Shown here in pieces: positions 34,569 to 42,759 of a stretch of 64,000 nucleotides of DNA. A model generated the notes under the pieces. It saw only the letters and a program-made list of their open reading frames with translations, did not search any database and was not told the origin of the DNA. The number at the start of each line of letters is the position of its first letter. Position 1 is the stretch's first letter. Made by a program: the position numbers and the translations under genes. Origin of the DNA: Cohnella baijiui (GTDB taxonomy: Bacteria; Bacillota; Bacilli; Paenibacillales; Paenibacillaceae); assembly GCF_020731285.1 (NCBI RefSeq), contig NZ_JAJFOW010000015.1:1-64000 (forward strand), given 5' to 3'.

Positions 34569-34933
34569 TGAACGTAGCGATTTCAAACACCTCCGAAAAA
34601 CCGATTTACCAGCAGCTTTTCGAACAGATCGGCTCGCAAATTTTGAAGGGCGAGCTGGAAAGCGGCTATTGCCTGCCGCCGATTCGGCAAGCGGCTCAGG
34701 AGCTTCGCGTTAGCGTCATCACCGTTAAGAAAGCTTGGGAAGAGCTCGAGCGATGCGGGTTGATCAACACGATAACGGGCAAAGGGTGTTTCGTAGCCGA
34801 ATTCTCTTCCGACGAGATGCTGCAAATCCGCAACGACATGGTTTTGAAGCAAATGGAGAGCGACACGTCTTACTACAAATCCTTTGGCCTCACCCTGGAC
34901 GAGGTTGTGGAGCTGTTAAAAAAGATATATTAA
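34568..34933 (+). CDS. GntR-family repressor, YtrA subfamily
   Basis: 121 residues. The winged helix covers residues about 8-78: SEKPIYQQLFEQIGSQILKG, LPPIRQAAQELRVSVITVKK, AWEELERCGLINTITGKGCF. The short C-terminal tail (about 45 residues) is characteristic of the YtrA subgroup, which controls ABC exporters and its own operon. ATG 34568 overlaps the permease stop; ATG 34565 is an alternative. The likely operator is the palindrome at 32538-32557. Confidence 0.92.
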   Translation: MNVAISNTSEKPIYQQLFEQIGSQILKGELESGYCLPPIRQAAQELRVSVITVKKAWEELERCGLINTITGKGCFVAEFSSDEMLQIRNDMVLKQMESDTSYYKSFGLTLDEVVELLKKIY

Positions 34934-34951
34934 CCGAAGACGACGCCATAG

Positions 34952-34990
34952 AAAAAACAACCCGCCCTTCCTTGAAGGGCGGGTTGTTTT
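34952..34990. terminator. Strong bidirectional terminator
   Basis: AAAACAACCCGCCCTTC pairs with GAAGGGCGGGTTGTTTT. A-run and T-run flank both sides, so it ends both the exporter operon (plus) and the importer operon (minus). Confidence 0.95.
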
Positions 34991-35008
34991 CGTGTTACGA
35001 TCCGGGAT

Positions 35009-36520
35009 TCATCCGTTTTTCTTTTTCTCCGCGACCCAGGCGTCCAGCTGCCGCTGAAGCTCCGCCTGAATTTTCTCGCTGCCGGCTTTTTTGAGCTTGT
35101 CGAGGTATTGGGGCAAGTACTCGGCCGGGTCGACCGTGCCGGTGAAGAGCAGCGGCTCGTATTCGGCGCGGATGGCGGCGACGTTGGCATTCTCCGCCTT
35201 GACCGGGGTGTCGTCGAAGTTGAATCCGAACGTCGGCTGTACGAAGGCCGATGCGTTCAGCTTCTTGGTGACTTCCCATGTATCCGGCGCCTGGCCTTCG
35301 ATCAGATAACCGTTGAACACGTTGCCGAATACCCAGTTGGAGGCGATATAGCCGCCGTTCGGCTTCGTTTTGACGGTGTTGTCGTCCAGCTTGTCGTAAT
35401 GCTTGCCTTCGAGGCCAAAGCTGAGCAGATTGAACAGCTTGCTGTCGGTGTTGACCAGCTCGAGCAGCATCATGGCGCGCTCCGGATTTTTGGAGGTGCG
35501 GCTGATGGCCGTCAGCGTCGCGATGTTGGAGGTGCGGGTCGTGGTTACGTCCGTCAGCGGGATGCCGATGATGTCCCTTCCGCCGTTTTTGGCCTTGATC
35601 TCGGCTTCGTATCCCGGCTTCATCGTGTATTCGATGGACGCGGCGAATTTGCCGTTGTAGCTGCTGTCGATCTGCTTGACCGTGGACGCGTCTTCGTTGA
35701 TGTAGCCTTTCTCGAACCAGCGGTGCATCAGCTCGACGAACTGTTTGTATTCCGGCGATTCTTCCATCGAGTTCGTCTTGTACGATTCGTCGCCGATCTT
35801 GACCCCGTAGTCGTCGTAGCCGTAAAAGAACGGATGGAACTTCGTGAGCGGACCGACGAGCATGAAGGGAACGATGCCGGGTTCGTTTTTCTTGACCTGC
35901 TCGAAGAACGGCTCCAGGTCCTCGTACCGTTTCACCTTGGACGGGTCCAGCCCGTATTTGTCCGCATACTCCTTAATCACGTTAATGCCGTAACGGGAGA
36001 TGACGGTCTGATAGTTCGGCACGGCGTAGATTTTGCCCTGGTGCTTGGTCGCGTCCCAGGTGAACTGGGGGATCGCCTTCTTCGTCTCGGGGGCGTATTT
36101 GTCGATCAGCTCGTCGAGCGGCAGGAAGGCGCCCTTTTTCACGTTCTCGTCGTAGTTGAACGCCCAGTTCGCCGTCCAGACGAGATCGAATTTCTCGCCG
36201 GCGGCGCTGGCCGTATTCAGCTTGGTCGTGTAGCTGCCGAAGTCGATCGGCTTCAGCTTGACGGTCGCGTTGATTTTCGGCTTGATGATTTTGTTGACTT
36301 CGTCCTCGATCAACTGCTGGTCCGGCGACACCTGCGCGACGCCGTAGTACCACGTGAGCGTAACTTCGGGAAGCGCGCCGTCGCCCCCCGACGCGGATGC
36401 CGGCGCGGATGCGCCGCCGCTCGCCGAAGGCGAAGCCGTGCCTCCGCTGCCGCTGCCGCACGCCGTCGCGAGCATGGCCAACCCCAACAGGACGATGCCC
36501 ATGTATCGAGCCCTCTTCAT
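35009..36520 (-). CDS. Extracellular solute-binding lipoprotein (CUT1 importer)
   Basis: About 503 residues. The signal peptide MKRARYMGIVLLGLAMLATA ends at the lipobox Cys in ATACGSG, followed by a Gly/Ser/Ala-rich linker. The mature part has features of oligosaccharide-binding proteins: VTLTWYYGVAQVSPDQQLIE, FDLVWTANWAFNYDENVKKG and KIYAVPNYQTVISRYGINV. It is the last gene of the minus-strand importer operon. ATG 36520 follows GGAGGGG. It hands its ligand to the permeases at 36575 and 37486. The nearby beta-helix protein suggests a polysaccharide-derived ligand. Confidence 0.93.
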   Translation of the reverse strand: MKRARYMGIVLLGLAMLATACGSGSGGTASPSASGGASAPASASGGDGALPEVTLTWYYGVAQVSPDQQLIEDEVNKIIKPKINATVKLKPIDFGSYTTKLNTASAAGEKFDLVWTANWAFNYDENVKKGAFLPLDELIDKYAPETKKAIPQFTWDATKHQGKIYAVPNYQTVISRYGINVIKEYADKYGLDPSKVKRYEDLEPFFEQVKKNEPGIVPFMLVGPLTKFHPFFYGYDDYGVKIGDESYKTNSMEESPEYKQFVELMHRWFEKGYINEDASTVKQIDSSYNGKFAASIEYTMKPGYEAEIKAKNGGRDIIGIPLTDVTTTRTSNIATLTAISRTSKNPERAMMLLELVNTDSKLFNLLSFGLEGKHYDKLDDNTVKTKPNGGYIASNWVFGNVFNGYLIEGQAPDTWEVTKKLNASAFVQPTFGFNFDDTPVKAENANVAAIRAEYEPLLFTGTVDPAEYLPQYLDKLKKAGSEKIQAELQRQLDAWVAEKKKNG

Positions 36521-36574
36521 ACCCAAACCCCTCCATTTGTCTAATCGATCCCTGTGAAACGATACCCTGAGGAA

Positions 36575-37471
36575 CTATCCTTTCAACGAGCCTACCGTCA
36601 TGCCTTGCACGAAGTACTTCTGGAAAAACGGAAAGATGAACATCATCGGGCCCGCCACCAGAATGACCAGCGCCATCCGCATCGATTCGTTGGGCAGCTG
36701 GCTCATGTCGAGCCCCAGGCTCTGGATGTACTCGCTGTTGTTGCGGAGAAAATCGAGCGTGTTCATGATGCGGACGAGCAGCAGCTGCAGCGGCACGAGC
36801 CGGTCGTTGTCGATGAACAGCAGCGCGTTGAACCACTCGTTCCAATAGTTGAAGGCGATGAACAGGCCGAGCGTCGCCAGCGCCGGCGTCGACAGCGGCA
36901 GGATCATGCGGAAGAAGATGCGCCACTCGCTCGCTCCGTCGACCTTGGCCGATTCGATCAGCTCGTGCGGGATTTTGCCCATGAACCCTTTCATGATGAG
37001 CACGTAAAAGGGAGACAGCATGCCCGGCAAAATGATCGCCCACAAGGAATTTTTCAGGTGCAGGTATTGCGTCATCAAAATGTAGAACGGCACCAGCCCG
37101 CCGGAGAAAAGCATCGTGAAGAAGATGTACACCGTCAAAGGAACTCTCAGCCGGTAATCCCTCCGCGAGATCGTATAGGCGACCATGCTGGTGATCAGAA
37201 GGCTCAGGACGGTGCCGGCCGCGGTGATGAAGATGGTATTCCCGTAAGCCCGCAGCAGCGCGCCCGGCGTCCGCAAAATAAAGTCGTACGCGATGATGCT
37301 GAAGCGGGAGGGGACAAACGAATAGCCGAACTCGACCAGCGCTTTCTCGTCGGTCAGGGAAACGGATACGATCAACAGAAAAGGCGCCACGATCGCGATC
37401 GACAGCAGAGCAAAAAACAAATGGGTCATCGCGTTGCCGAATCGGTTGCGTTTCAATGCCGTCTCGCTCAT
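36575..37471 (-). CDS. ABC sugar transporter permease (LplC/YtcP type)
   Basis: About 298 residues with six membrane helices. The EAA loop reads LIESAKVDGASEWRIFFRMI and the C-terminus ends YFVQGMTVGSLKG, the family mark. ATG 37471 has TAGGAG upstream; an in-frame TTG at 37492 overlaps the previous gene's end and is an alternative. It pairs with the permease at 37486-38445. No ATPase gene is nearby. Confidence 0.92.
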   Translation of the reverse strand: MSETALKRNRFGNAMTHLFFALLSIAIVAPFLLIVSVSLTDEKALVEFGYSFVPSRFSIIAYDFILRTPGALLRAYGNTIFITAAGTVLSLLITSMVAYTISRRDYRLRVPLTVYIFFTMLFSGGLVPFYILMTQYLHLKNSLWAIILPGMLSPFYVLIMKGFMGKIPHELIESAKVDGASEWRIFFRMILPLSTPALATLGLFIAFNYWNEWFNALLFIDNDRLVPLQLLLVRIMNTLDFLRNNSEYIQSLGLDMSQLPNESMRMALVILVAGPMMFIFPFFQKYFVQGMTVGSLKG

Positions 37472-37485
37472 GGATGCGTCATCTC

Positions 37486-38445
37486 CTACCAAAGCGAATT
37501 TTCCTCGTTGATTTTACGGACCGCATAGTTGGCCGCCACCACTAGCGCGAATCCGACGAGCGACTGATACAGCCCTACGGCGGCCGCCATCGAGGTGTCC
37601 CCGCTGACGCTGAGCGCGCGATAGACGAACGTGTCGATAATGTCGACCGTGTTGTACAGCAGCGGCGAATTGCCCGATACGAAGAAATGAAGGCCGAAGT
37701 CGCCCCGGAACATGCTGCCGATCGTCATAATGAGCAGGATCGTAATGAGCGGAGCCAGCATCGGAATCGTAATCTTGCGCACCATCTGGAACCGGGTCGC
37801 CCCATCCATCCGCGCCGCCTCGTAGTAGGACGGATCGATCGCGACGATGCCGGCATAGTAGACGAGCGCCGAAAAGCCGATCGACTTCCACAGATGGGCG
37901 ATCGTCAGGATGGCCGGCCAGTCGGCCGGCTCGAGGTACCAGCGGACCCGATCCAGGCCGAACGATTCGAGCAGCCGATTGACGAAGCCGTAGTCGTGAT
38001 GCAGGAAAATTTGTGCCAGGTACATGATGACGACCCAGGAAACGAAGGTCGGCAGAAACATGACGGTCTGATAGTACTTGCTCCATTTCCGCGAGATCTC
38101 GTTCAGCAGAATGGCGACGAACAGCGCGCAAAACGTCGTCGCGATCCAAAACCAGACGTTGTAGAGCACGGTGTTGCGGGTGACGATGTACGCTTTCTCG
38201 GTCAGGAAGAAAAACTTGAAGTTGGCGAGCCCGACCCACTCGCTGCCCCAGATGCCTTTGTCGTACCGGTAGTTCTTGAACGCAATGATAACACCGAACA
38301 TCGTCAAATAGCTGAAAACGAAAATATAAATCACCGCCGGGAGCGCGAGCAGGCTTAGCTCCTTGTCGCTGCCGCGAAGCTTCTTGCGGGATTTCGGCTT
38401 GTCTTCGGCGATGGCGCCGGGCAAGACGGCTTCGGATTGGCGCAT
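37486..38445 (-). CDS. ABC sugar transporter permease (LplB/YteP type)
   Basis: About 319 residues with six membrane helices after a hydrophilic, basic N-terminus (PKSRKKLRGSDKELSLLALP). The EAA loop is YEAARMDGATRFQMVRKITI. ATG 38445 is preceded by GAGAGGAGG at nine bases, far better than the upstream in-frame ATGs at 38502-38505. It lies downstream of the beta-helix gene, with two hairpins between, and is probably expressed with the other permease and the lipoprotein. Confidence 0.93.
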   Translation of the reverse strand: MRQSEAVLPGAIAEDKPKSRKKLRGSDKELSLLALPAVIYIFVFSYLTMFGVIIAFKNYRYDKGIWGSEWVGLANFKFFFLTEKAYIVTRNTVLYNVWFWIATTFCALFVAILLNEISRKWSKYYQTVMFLPTFVSWVVIMYLAQIFLHHDYGFVNRLLESFGLDRVRWYLEPADWPAILTIAHLWKSIGFSALVYYAGIVAIDPSYYEAARMDGATRFQMVRKITIPMLAPLITILLIMTIGSMFRGDFGLHFFVSGNSPLLYNTVDIIDTFVYRALSVSGDTSMAAAVGLYQSLVGFALVVAANYAVRKINEENSLW

Positions 38446-38580
38446 GCGTCCCGTCCTCCTCTCGATCGTATTGGTTCGAATGCGTCCGGTTCGCTTCTCC
38501 ATCATGGCACGCCCGCCGGCGCCGCCGAAATCTCAAATATCGCATTTCGTATCAAAATGGATCGTCAAATCGGACCATCG

Positions 38581-38629
38581 TCCCGATTTCCCTATCGGGA
38601 GGAGCCGCCCCGGACCATGGGACGGCTCC
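38581..38629 (-). other. Two adjacent intercistronic hairpins
   Basis: TCCCGAT/ATCGGGA (38581-38600) and GGAGCCG..CCC/GGG..CGGCTCC (38601-38629) lie back to back after the beta-helix gene. Neither is followed by a T-run on the minus strand, so they look like mRNA-stabilising or partial-termination structures. Confidence 0.6.
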
Positions 38630-38640
38630 GAGGAACGACG

Positions 38641-41600
38641 TTACTTGCCTTTGGCCGGGATCAACTCGATCGCGCCCGATTTCCCGCCGTAGTTGTATAC
38701 GTTGAAGTACCCTTCCGCCGCGATCGGATTGTTCGCATCGGCGTCCCATTCGTTCAGGATGACGCGCGAGCCCGATTTCAGGATGAACCGTTCTCCGCCG
38801 GCCGAACGGATGACGCCGATCTCGATCTCGTATTCGCGTCCGCCTTGGAAGGCGTCGTTGGGGATGATGCGAACCATCGTTTGCCCCGGCTTCCACGACT
38901 GGAACTCGATCTGGTCCTCCTTGACGACGATCAGATACCCTTTGTTGCCGTTCACCCAAGTCGGGTCGCCGGTCCGGTCGGAGCGCAACGCGAATCCGTA
39001 CCAGCCGCCGTCGTACGCGCCGAACTTGGCGTTGAACTTCAGGAGGGCGCTGCCGAACTTCTGGGCTTCGTAGCCGAATACGCCCTCCCCGGCGATCCGG
39101 ACGTTCCCTTTGCGGAAATCGACCGCGTCCGATTTCGTCCATCCTTTTAGGTCTTTGATGGCTTTGTTTAACGTTTGGACCGGGTAATTCGGCCACGCCC
39201 GGACCGTGACGGTCGATTGGGCTTTGATCTTGTTGTTTTCCGCGGAGACGGCCGTCAAGGTCGCCGTACCGGGCTTCAAAGCCGTCACAAGGCCCGCTTG
39301 GTCTACGGTAGCGACTTTCGGGTTGCTGGACGTCCACTTGACGTTTTTATTGGAGGCGGCCGGCGGCAAGATGGTGGCTGTAAGCAGGCTTCTTTCGCCC
39401 GGCTCAAGCGTCAGCGCAGCCGGGGACAGTTCGATGCCCGTGACCGGCTCGAGGATCTCGTCGGTCACCGTGACCTCCAGTTCGTCCGACAGCGCAGGGT
39501 TCGCGGCCGACTTCGCCCGGATGACCGCCACGCCCGGCGCCAGCGCCTGAATGCCGCCGTTCCCGTCGACCTTGGCGATCGCCGGGTCGCTGCTCTCGTA
39601 CGTTACGGCGCCGGGGTCCGCGTTCCAAGGGATCGGCTCCGCCCGGACGGGGAGCGTTTGACCGAGCTCTACCGTGATCTTGGCGTAGGGGAAGGCGAGA
39701 CCGGTTAGCTGAACCGCGTCGGGCGCGTGGGTAACGCCGACTTTGCCCTGCGTGCCGATCTGCTCGAACGGAATGTCGACGAAGCCCGGGATCCGGCTGA
39801 ATACCTCGGCGTCCTTCCGCAGGCGCAGATCGCCGGCGTCCAGGTTCTCGAAGCCCGGATCCCGATCGGTTACCCAATTTCCCGCGTCGTTCAGCAGGTG
39901 AAGGACGTCTCGCGCGCCTTGCGCGTCGACCTCCGAGGAGCGCTTGAGCGTCGGGTTGTAGACGACGTTGTTCTGAAAATCGTTGGTGTCCGGATAATAG
40001 CGATTCTCCTGGAAGAAGCGGGCGAGCTCCGGATATTTGGCCAAGTAGGGGGTGCCGATAAAGTCGCCGTTGTCTTGAAAAAGCTTCTTCCATTGCGGCA
40101 TATAGGCTTCGTCGATCTTGTTGCCGGGCGCGTCGCCCAGGAACATCTCCTGGTTGTCGAACGGGACGTACGCGTCGATAAACAAGTTGTTGGTCGCCTT
40201 GATGTAGGCGCCGGCGTTGTTTTTGATCGCCGCGTTCCCCATCTTGTAGAAGACGTTCTGCTCGATCGTCAGCCCCATGGTCAGATTGTCCGGATAGACG
40301 CCTTCCACGCCCGGCTTGTTTTCGCCGATGTGGTGAAAGTAGTTGCGCCGGACGACCGTTCCTCGTTCCTGCGGGGTCGCGCCCGCGTTCATGTAAATGG
40401 CGCCCAGATCGGAAAACAGCTTGCACACGTCGTAGATGTTGTTGTACTCGACCAGATGATCGTTGCCGAAAATCAGGATGCCCGGGTGGGGGGCGTCGTG
40501 AATTTCGTTGCCGACCGCCTGATTGCCCACGCCGCGTAGGACGACGCCGGGGTTGTACGCTTTGTTGTAGAAGGCGAAGTCGTGAATATGGGAATTCGCC
40601 ACCCGGTTGTTGCCGGGTTCGAGCGTCGCCGCGTTTCCACCGTTCAGCGTGACGGCCAGCGCCCCGATATGATGGATATGGGTGCTGTCGATCAGATGGT
40701 CGTGGCCGTTCAGCAGGGGGTCCGCCACCGGTTCCATCGCTTTGCTCGCCACGTTGACGAACACGGCGCCGCCCGCGAAATTGCTGATGTCGCAGTGCGA
40801 GATCGTCACGTGGCTGCCCCCGATGAGGACGGCCGCCGTGTCCCGGCCGTACGCCAGCTGAAGCTCTTCGAACCGGATATAGGAGGCTCCATTCGTCGTG
40901 ATCATCGGCTTATTCAGCGTCGTCACCGTAATCTCGCCGTTTCCGGTTCGGAAGTCCGCGTTCGGAAACAGGTACAGCAAGCCTTTCGTGCGATCGATGT
41001 AATACTCGCCGGGCGCGTCGATTTCCTCCAGCAGGTTTTCGGCGAAGTGGAAGTCGGGATACCAGTTTTTCTGGATGCCGGACATCTCGCCGTACTGCAG
41101 CGTGATCGTCTTCTTGTCGGTATCGATGCTGGCGATTTTGTTGTAGGACCATTCCCAGCTGTAACCGAAGATGCCGTCCAGCCAAATCTCGTCCGCCTGC
41201 TTCCAAAACAAGGGACGGTCGTACGTGTACTTGAACGTCCCGCCTCTAGTCTGCAGATCCGGATCGTTCACCGTCGGTCCGGGATCGACGATATCGCCCA
41301 TCTGGACCGTGCCGGCGTTCGGCCAGCGGGCGAGCGTCATGCCTTGGCCTCCGATGTACAGCTGCATCGGCGCCAGCAGGCTGATATCGCTGGCTTTCCA
41401 GTAACCATGTCGGCTGATCTGCCCGTAATCGGTCAAACCCGCGGCCGCCAGATCGAACTGGACGACCTTGCCGCGTGCCGCCGGATCGATGATCCGCTTC
41501 AGGACGTCCGGATCGTCGACGGCCTGGAAGCCGGCCCGGTCCAGGTTTGCGCCGCCCGACAGCTGCACCGTCTCGCCCGGGAAGGCGCGATAGACGATGG

Positions 41601-41910
41601 GGGAGTCGGCGGTGCCCGAATCCGCCTCCGTCAGCTCGAACGACTCGCTTCGCGGGTAAGTGCCTTCCCGGATATAGACGGTCACGCCTCCCGCCGGCAA
41701 GCCTCCCCCTTCCTTGAGGACGCGGATGGCATTCCGCGCCGCTTCCAGCGTGCGGAACGGGTCGTTGATTCCACCTGTGTTGTAATCGCTTCCATCCGTA
41801 GCCACGTAAAACGTCTTTCCCGTTCCTTCCTGCGCATACCCGCTTGGGGAGGGAAACCATCCCAGCCCCAGCGTCAGCAGCAGCACCGCCGCCCAAAACC
41901 GCTTGTTCAT
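38641..41910 (-). CDS. Large secreted right-handed beta-helix protein with Big_2 domains
   Basis: 1089 residues. Signal peptide 1-27 (VLLLTLGLGWF..GYAQ). Residues about 32-660 form a right-handed parallel beta-helix with a typical start (FYVATDGSDYNTGGINDPFR) and helix-rung sequences such as HVTISHCDISNFAGGAVFVN, HDHLIDSTHIHHIGALAVTL and NAAIKNNAGAYIKATNNLFI. These features occur in polysaccharide lyases and glycosidases. Two Ig-like Big_2 domains follow (about 700-885; VKWTSSNPKVATVDQAGLVT), then a LamG-like C-terminal module of about 190 residues. ATG 41910 follows GAGGAAAGG. It is upstream of a sugar importer, so it probably releases or binds the oligosaccharide imported. The catalytic type cannot be fixed from sequence alone. 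Confidence 0.88.
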   Translation of the reverse strand: MNKRFWAAVLLLTLGLGWFPSPSGYAQEGTGKTFYVATDGSDYNTGGINDPFRTLEAARNAIRVLKEGGGLPAGGVTVYIREGTYPRSESFELTEADSGTADSPIVYRAFPGETVQLSGGANLDRAGFQAVDDPDVLKRIIDPAARGKVVQFDLAAAGLTDYGQISRHGYWKASDISLLAPMQLYIGGQGMTLARWPNAGTVQMGDIVDPGPTVNDPDLQTRGGTFKYTYDRPLFWKQADEIWLDGIFGYSWEWSYNKIASIDTDKKTITLQYGEMSGIQKNWYPDFHFAENLLEEIDAPGEYYIDRTKGLLYLFPNADFRTGNGEITVTTLNKPMITTNGASYIRFEELQLAYGRDTAAVLIGGSHVTISHCDISNFAGGAVFVNVASKAMEPVADPLLNGHDHLIDSTHIHHIGALAVTLNGGNAATLEPGNNRVANSHIHDFAFYNKAYNPGVVLRGVGNQAVGNEIHDAPHPGILIFGNDHLVEYNNIYDVCKLFSDLGAIYMNAGATPQERGTVVRRNYFHHIGENKPGVEGVYPDNLTMGLTIEQNVFYKMGNAAIKNNAGAYIKATNNLFIDAYVPFDNQEMFLGDAPGNKIDEAYMPQWKKLFQDNGDFIGTPYLAKYPELARFFQENRYYPDTNDFQNNVVYNPTLKRSSEVDAQGARDVLHLLNDAGNWVTDRDPGFENLDAGDLRLRKDAEVFSRIPGFVDIPFEQIGTQGKVGVTHAPDAVQLTGLAFPYAKITVELGQTLPVRAEPIPWNADPGAVTYESSDPAIAKVDGNGGIQALAPGVAVIRAKSAANPALSDELEVTVTDEILEPVTGIELSPAALTLEPGERSLLTATILPPAASNKNVKWTSSNPKVATVDQAGLVTALKPGTATLTAVSAENNKIKAQSTVTVRAWPNYPVQTLNKAIKDLKGWTKSDAVDFRKGNVRIAGEGVFGYEAQKFGSALLKFNAKFGAYDGGWYGFALRSDRTGDPTWVNGNKGYLIVVKEDQIEFQSWKPGQTMVRIIPNDAFQGGREYEIEIGVIRSAGGERFILKSGSRVILNEWDADANNPIAAEGYFNVYNYGGKSGAIELIPAKGK

Positions 41911-42026
41911 CACACTCACGCCTTTCCTCGTTTGGTGTGGATTGCGGTTTCATTGTGGCAAAGGGAGGGGGCGGCGGCTATCCCAAAACGGCGCGAACGT
42001 GCCAACCTGCGTATCAGGATTTGCAT

Positions 42027-42149
42027 TTCATCTCAATTTTGCGTCCCGTTCAGCCGGTTTACTTCCCCGAGCGTCGCATTCATGCGGAATTCCTTCGGCG
42101 TATGGCAAGTCTCGACCGCTTCGGCGAGCAGCTTGCGCAGGGCGGAGTT
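42027..42149 (-). pseudogene. Remnant of a duplicated AraC-type regulator
   Basis: 42027-42101 nearly repeats 42756-42828, the C-terminal codons and downstream bases of the regulator at 42760-45126. 42109-42149 nearly repeats 43627-43667, an internal part of the same gene. On the minus strand the remnant ends with the same MNATLGE..RLNGTQN tail. The roughly 800 bp between the two parts has been deleted. The remnant and the living gene flank the foreign-looking SRPBCC gene. Confidence 0.8.
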
Positions 42150-42171
42150 AAATCACGATTAATTATCATAG

Positions 42172-42207
42172 TATTCCTTGACAGGAATATTCTTATTCAT
42201 GTATATT
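42172..42207 (+). promoter_or_regulatory. Promoter of the SRPBCC gene with operator dyad over -35
   Basis: TTGACA (42178-42183) and TATATT (42202-42207) are 18 bp apart, a strong sigma-A promoter. The -35 lies inside the dyad TATTCC-TTGACA-GGAATA (42172-42189), so a repressor bound there would block RNA polymerase. Confidence 0.8.
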
Positions 42208-42274
42208 AAGGATGTAAGGATGTTCGAACGGCAAGGCAAAAAAACTGCACGATCATATTGAGGAGGTACATGAC

Positions 42275-42703
42275 ATGGAAACAAGCAATCCTGTGTCCAT
42301 TACGGTTGAAACTACGATTCATAAGCCGGTTGCAGAAGTGTGGAGCTATTGGACGGAGCCGCAGCATATCATGCAATGGACGTTTGCTTCCGATGACTGG
42401 CATGCGCCGAAAGCCGAGAATGATTTGAGAGTCGGCGGGGAATTCTCTACAAGAATGGAAGCTAAAGATGGCAGCTTTGGGTTTGATATTGGCGGTGTAT
42501 ATGATGAGGTGAGAATTAACGAGTTTATTTCTTACACGATGGGCGATGCAAGAAAAGTTGCGATTACTTTTGTAAGCCAAGGAAACGACACGAAAGTCAT
42601 TGAAACGTTTGATGCAGAAGCCACCAATCCCGTTGAAATGCAACAAGCTGGATGGCAGGCAATTCTGGACAATTTTAAAAAATATAGCGAAGCTTCCAAA
42701 TAA
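42275..42703 (+). CDS. SRPBCC/AHSA1-type lipid- or ligand-binding domain protein
   Basis: 142 residues. VETTIHKPVAEVWSYWTEPQ then HIMQWTFASDDWHAPKAEND, LRVGGEFSTRMEAKDGSFGF and AGWQAILDNFKKY are typical of the AHSA1/START-like superfamily (YndB group). It has a deep hydrophobic pocket in a soluble cytoplasmic fold; the ligand is unknown. ATG 42275 follows GAGGAGG. The gene has a strong regulated promoter and its own terminator. It is AT-rich against GC-rich flanks and is bracketed by a duplication of the neighbouring AraC gene, which suggests insertion. Confidence 0.9.
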   Translation: METSNPVSITVETTIHKPVAEVWSYWTEPQHIMQWTFASDDWHAPKAENDLRVGGEFSTRMEAKDGSFGFDIGGVYDEVRINEFISYTMGDARKVAITFVSQGNDTKVIETFDAEATNPVEMQQAGWQAILDNFKKYSEASK

Positions 42704-42724
42704 GTTGGATAAAAGAGATTGTAA

Positions 42725-42757
42725 AGGAGATGGTGCCATACAGGCATCATCTCCTTT
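42725..42757. terminator. Terminator between the SRPBCC gene and the convergent regulator
   Basis: AAGGAGATGGTGCC pairs with GGCATCATCTCCTT around a 5-nt loop. The T-runs are short on both sides, so it probably serves both genes. Confidence 0.75.
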
Positions 42758-42759
42758 CA

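Noticed and set aside
35108..36544. 478-codon plus-strand frame opposite the binding lipoprotein
   Set aside because: Composition is typical of an antisense frame (Val/Arg/Asp/Leu-rich); the lipoprotein on the minus strand has a signal peptide and ribosome site.
40582..42162. 526-codon plus-strand frame opposite the beta-helix gene
   Set aside because: Antisense shadow; the minus strand encodes a recognisable secreted protein.
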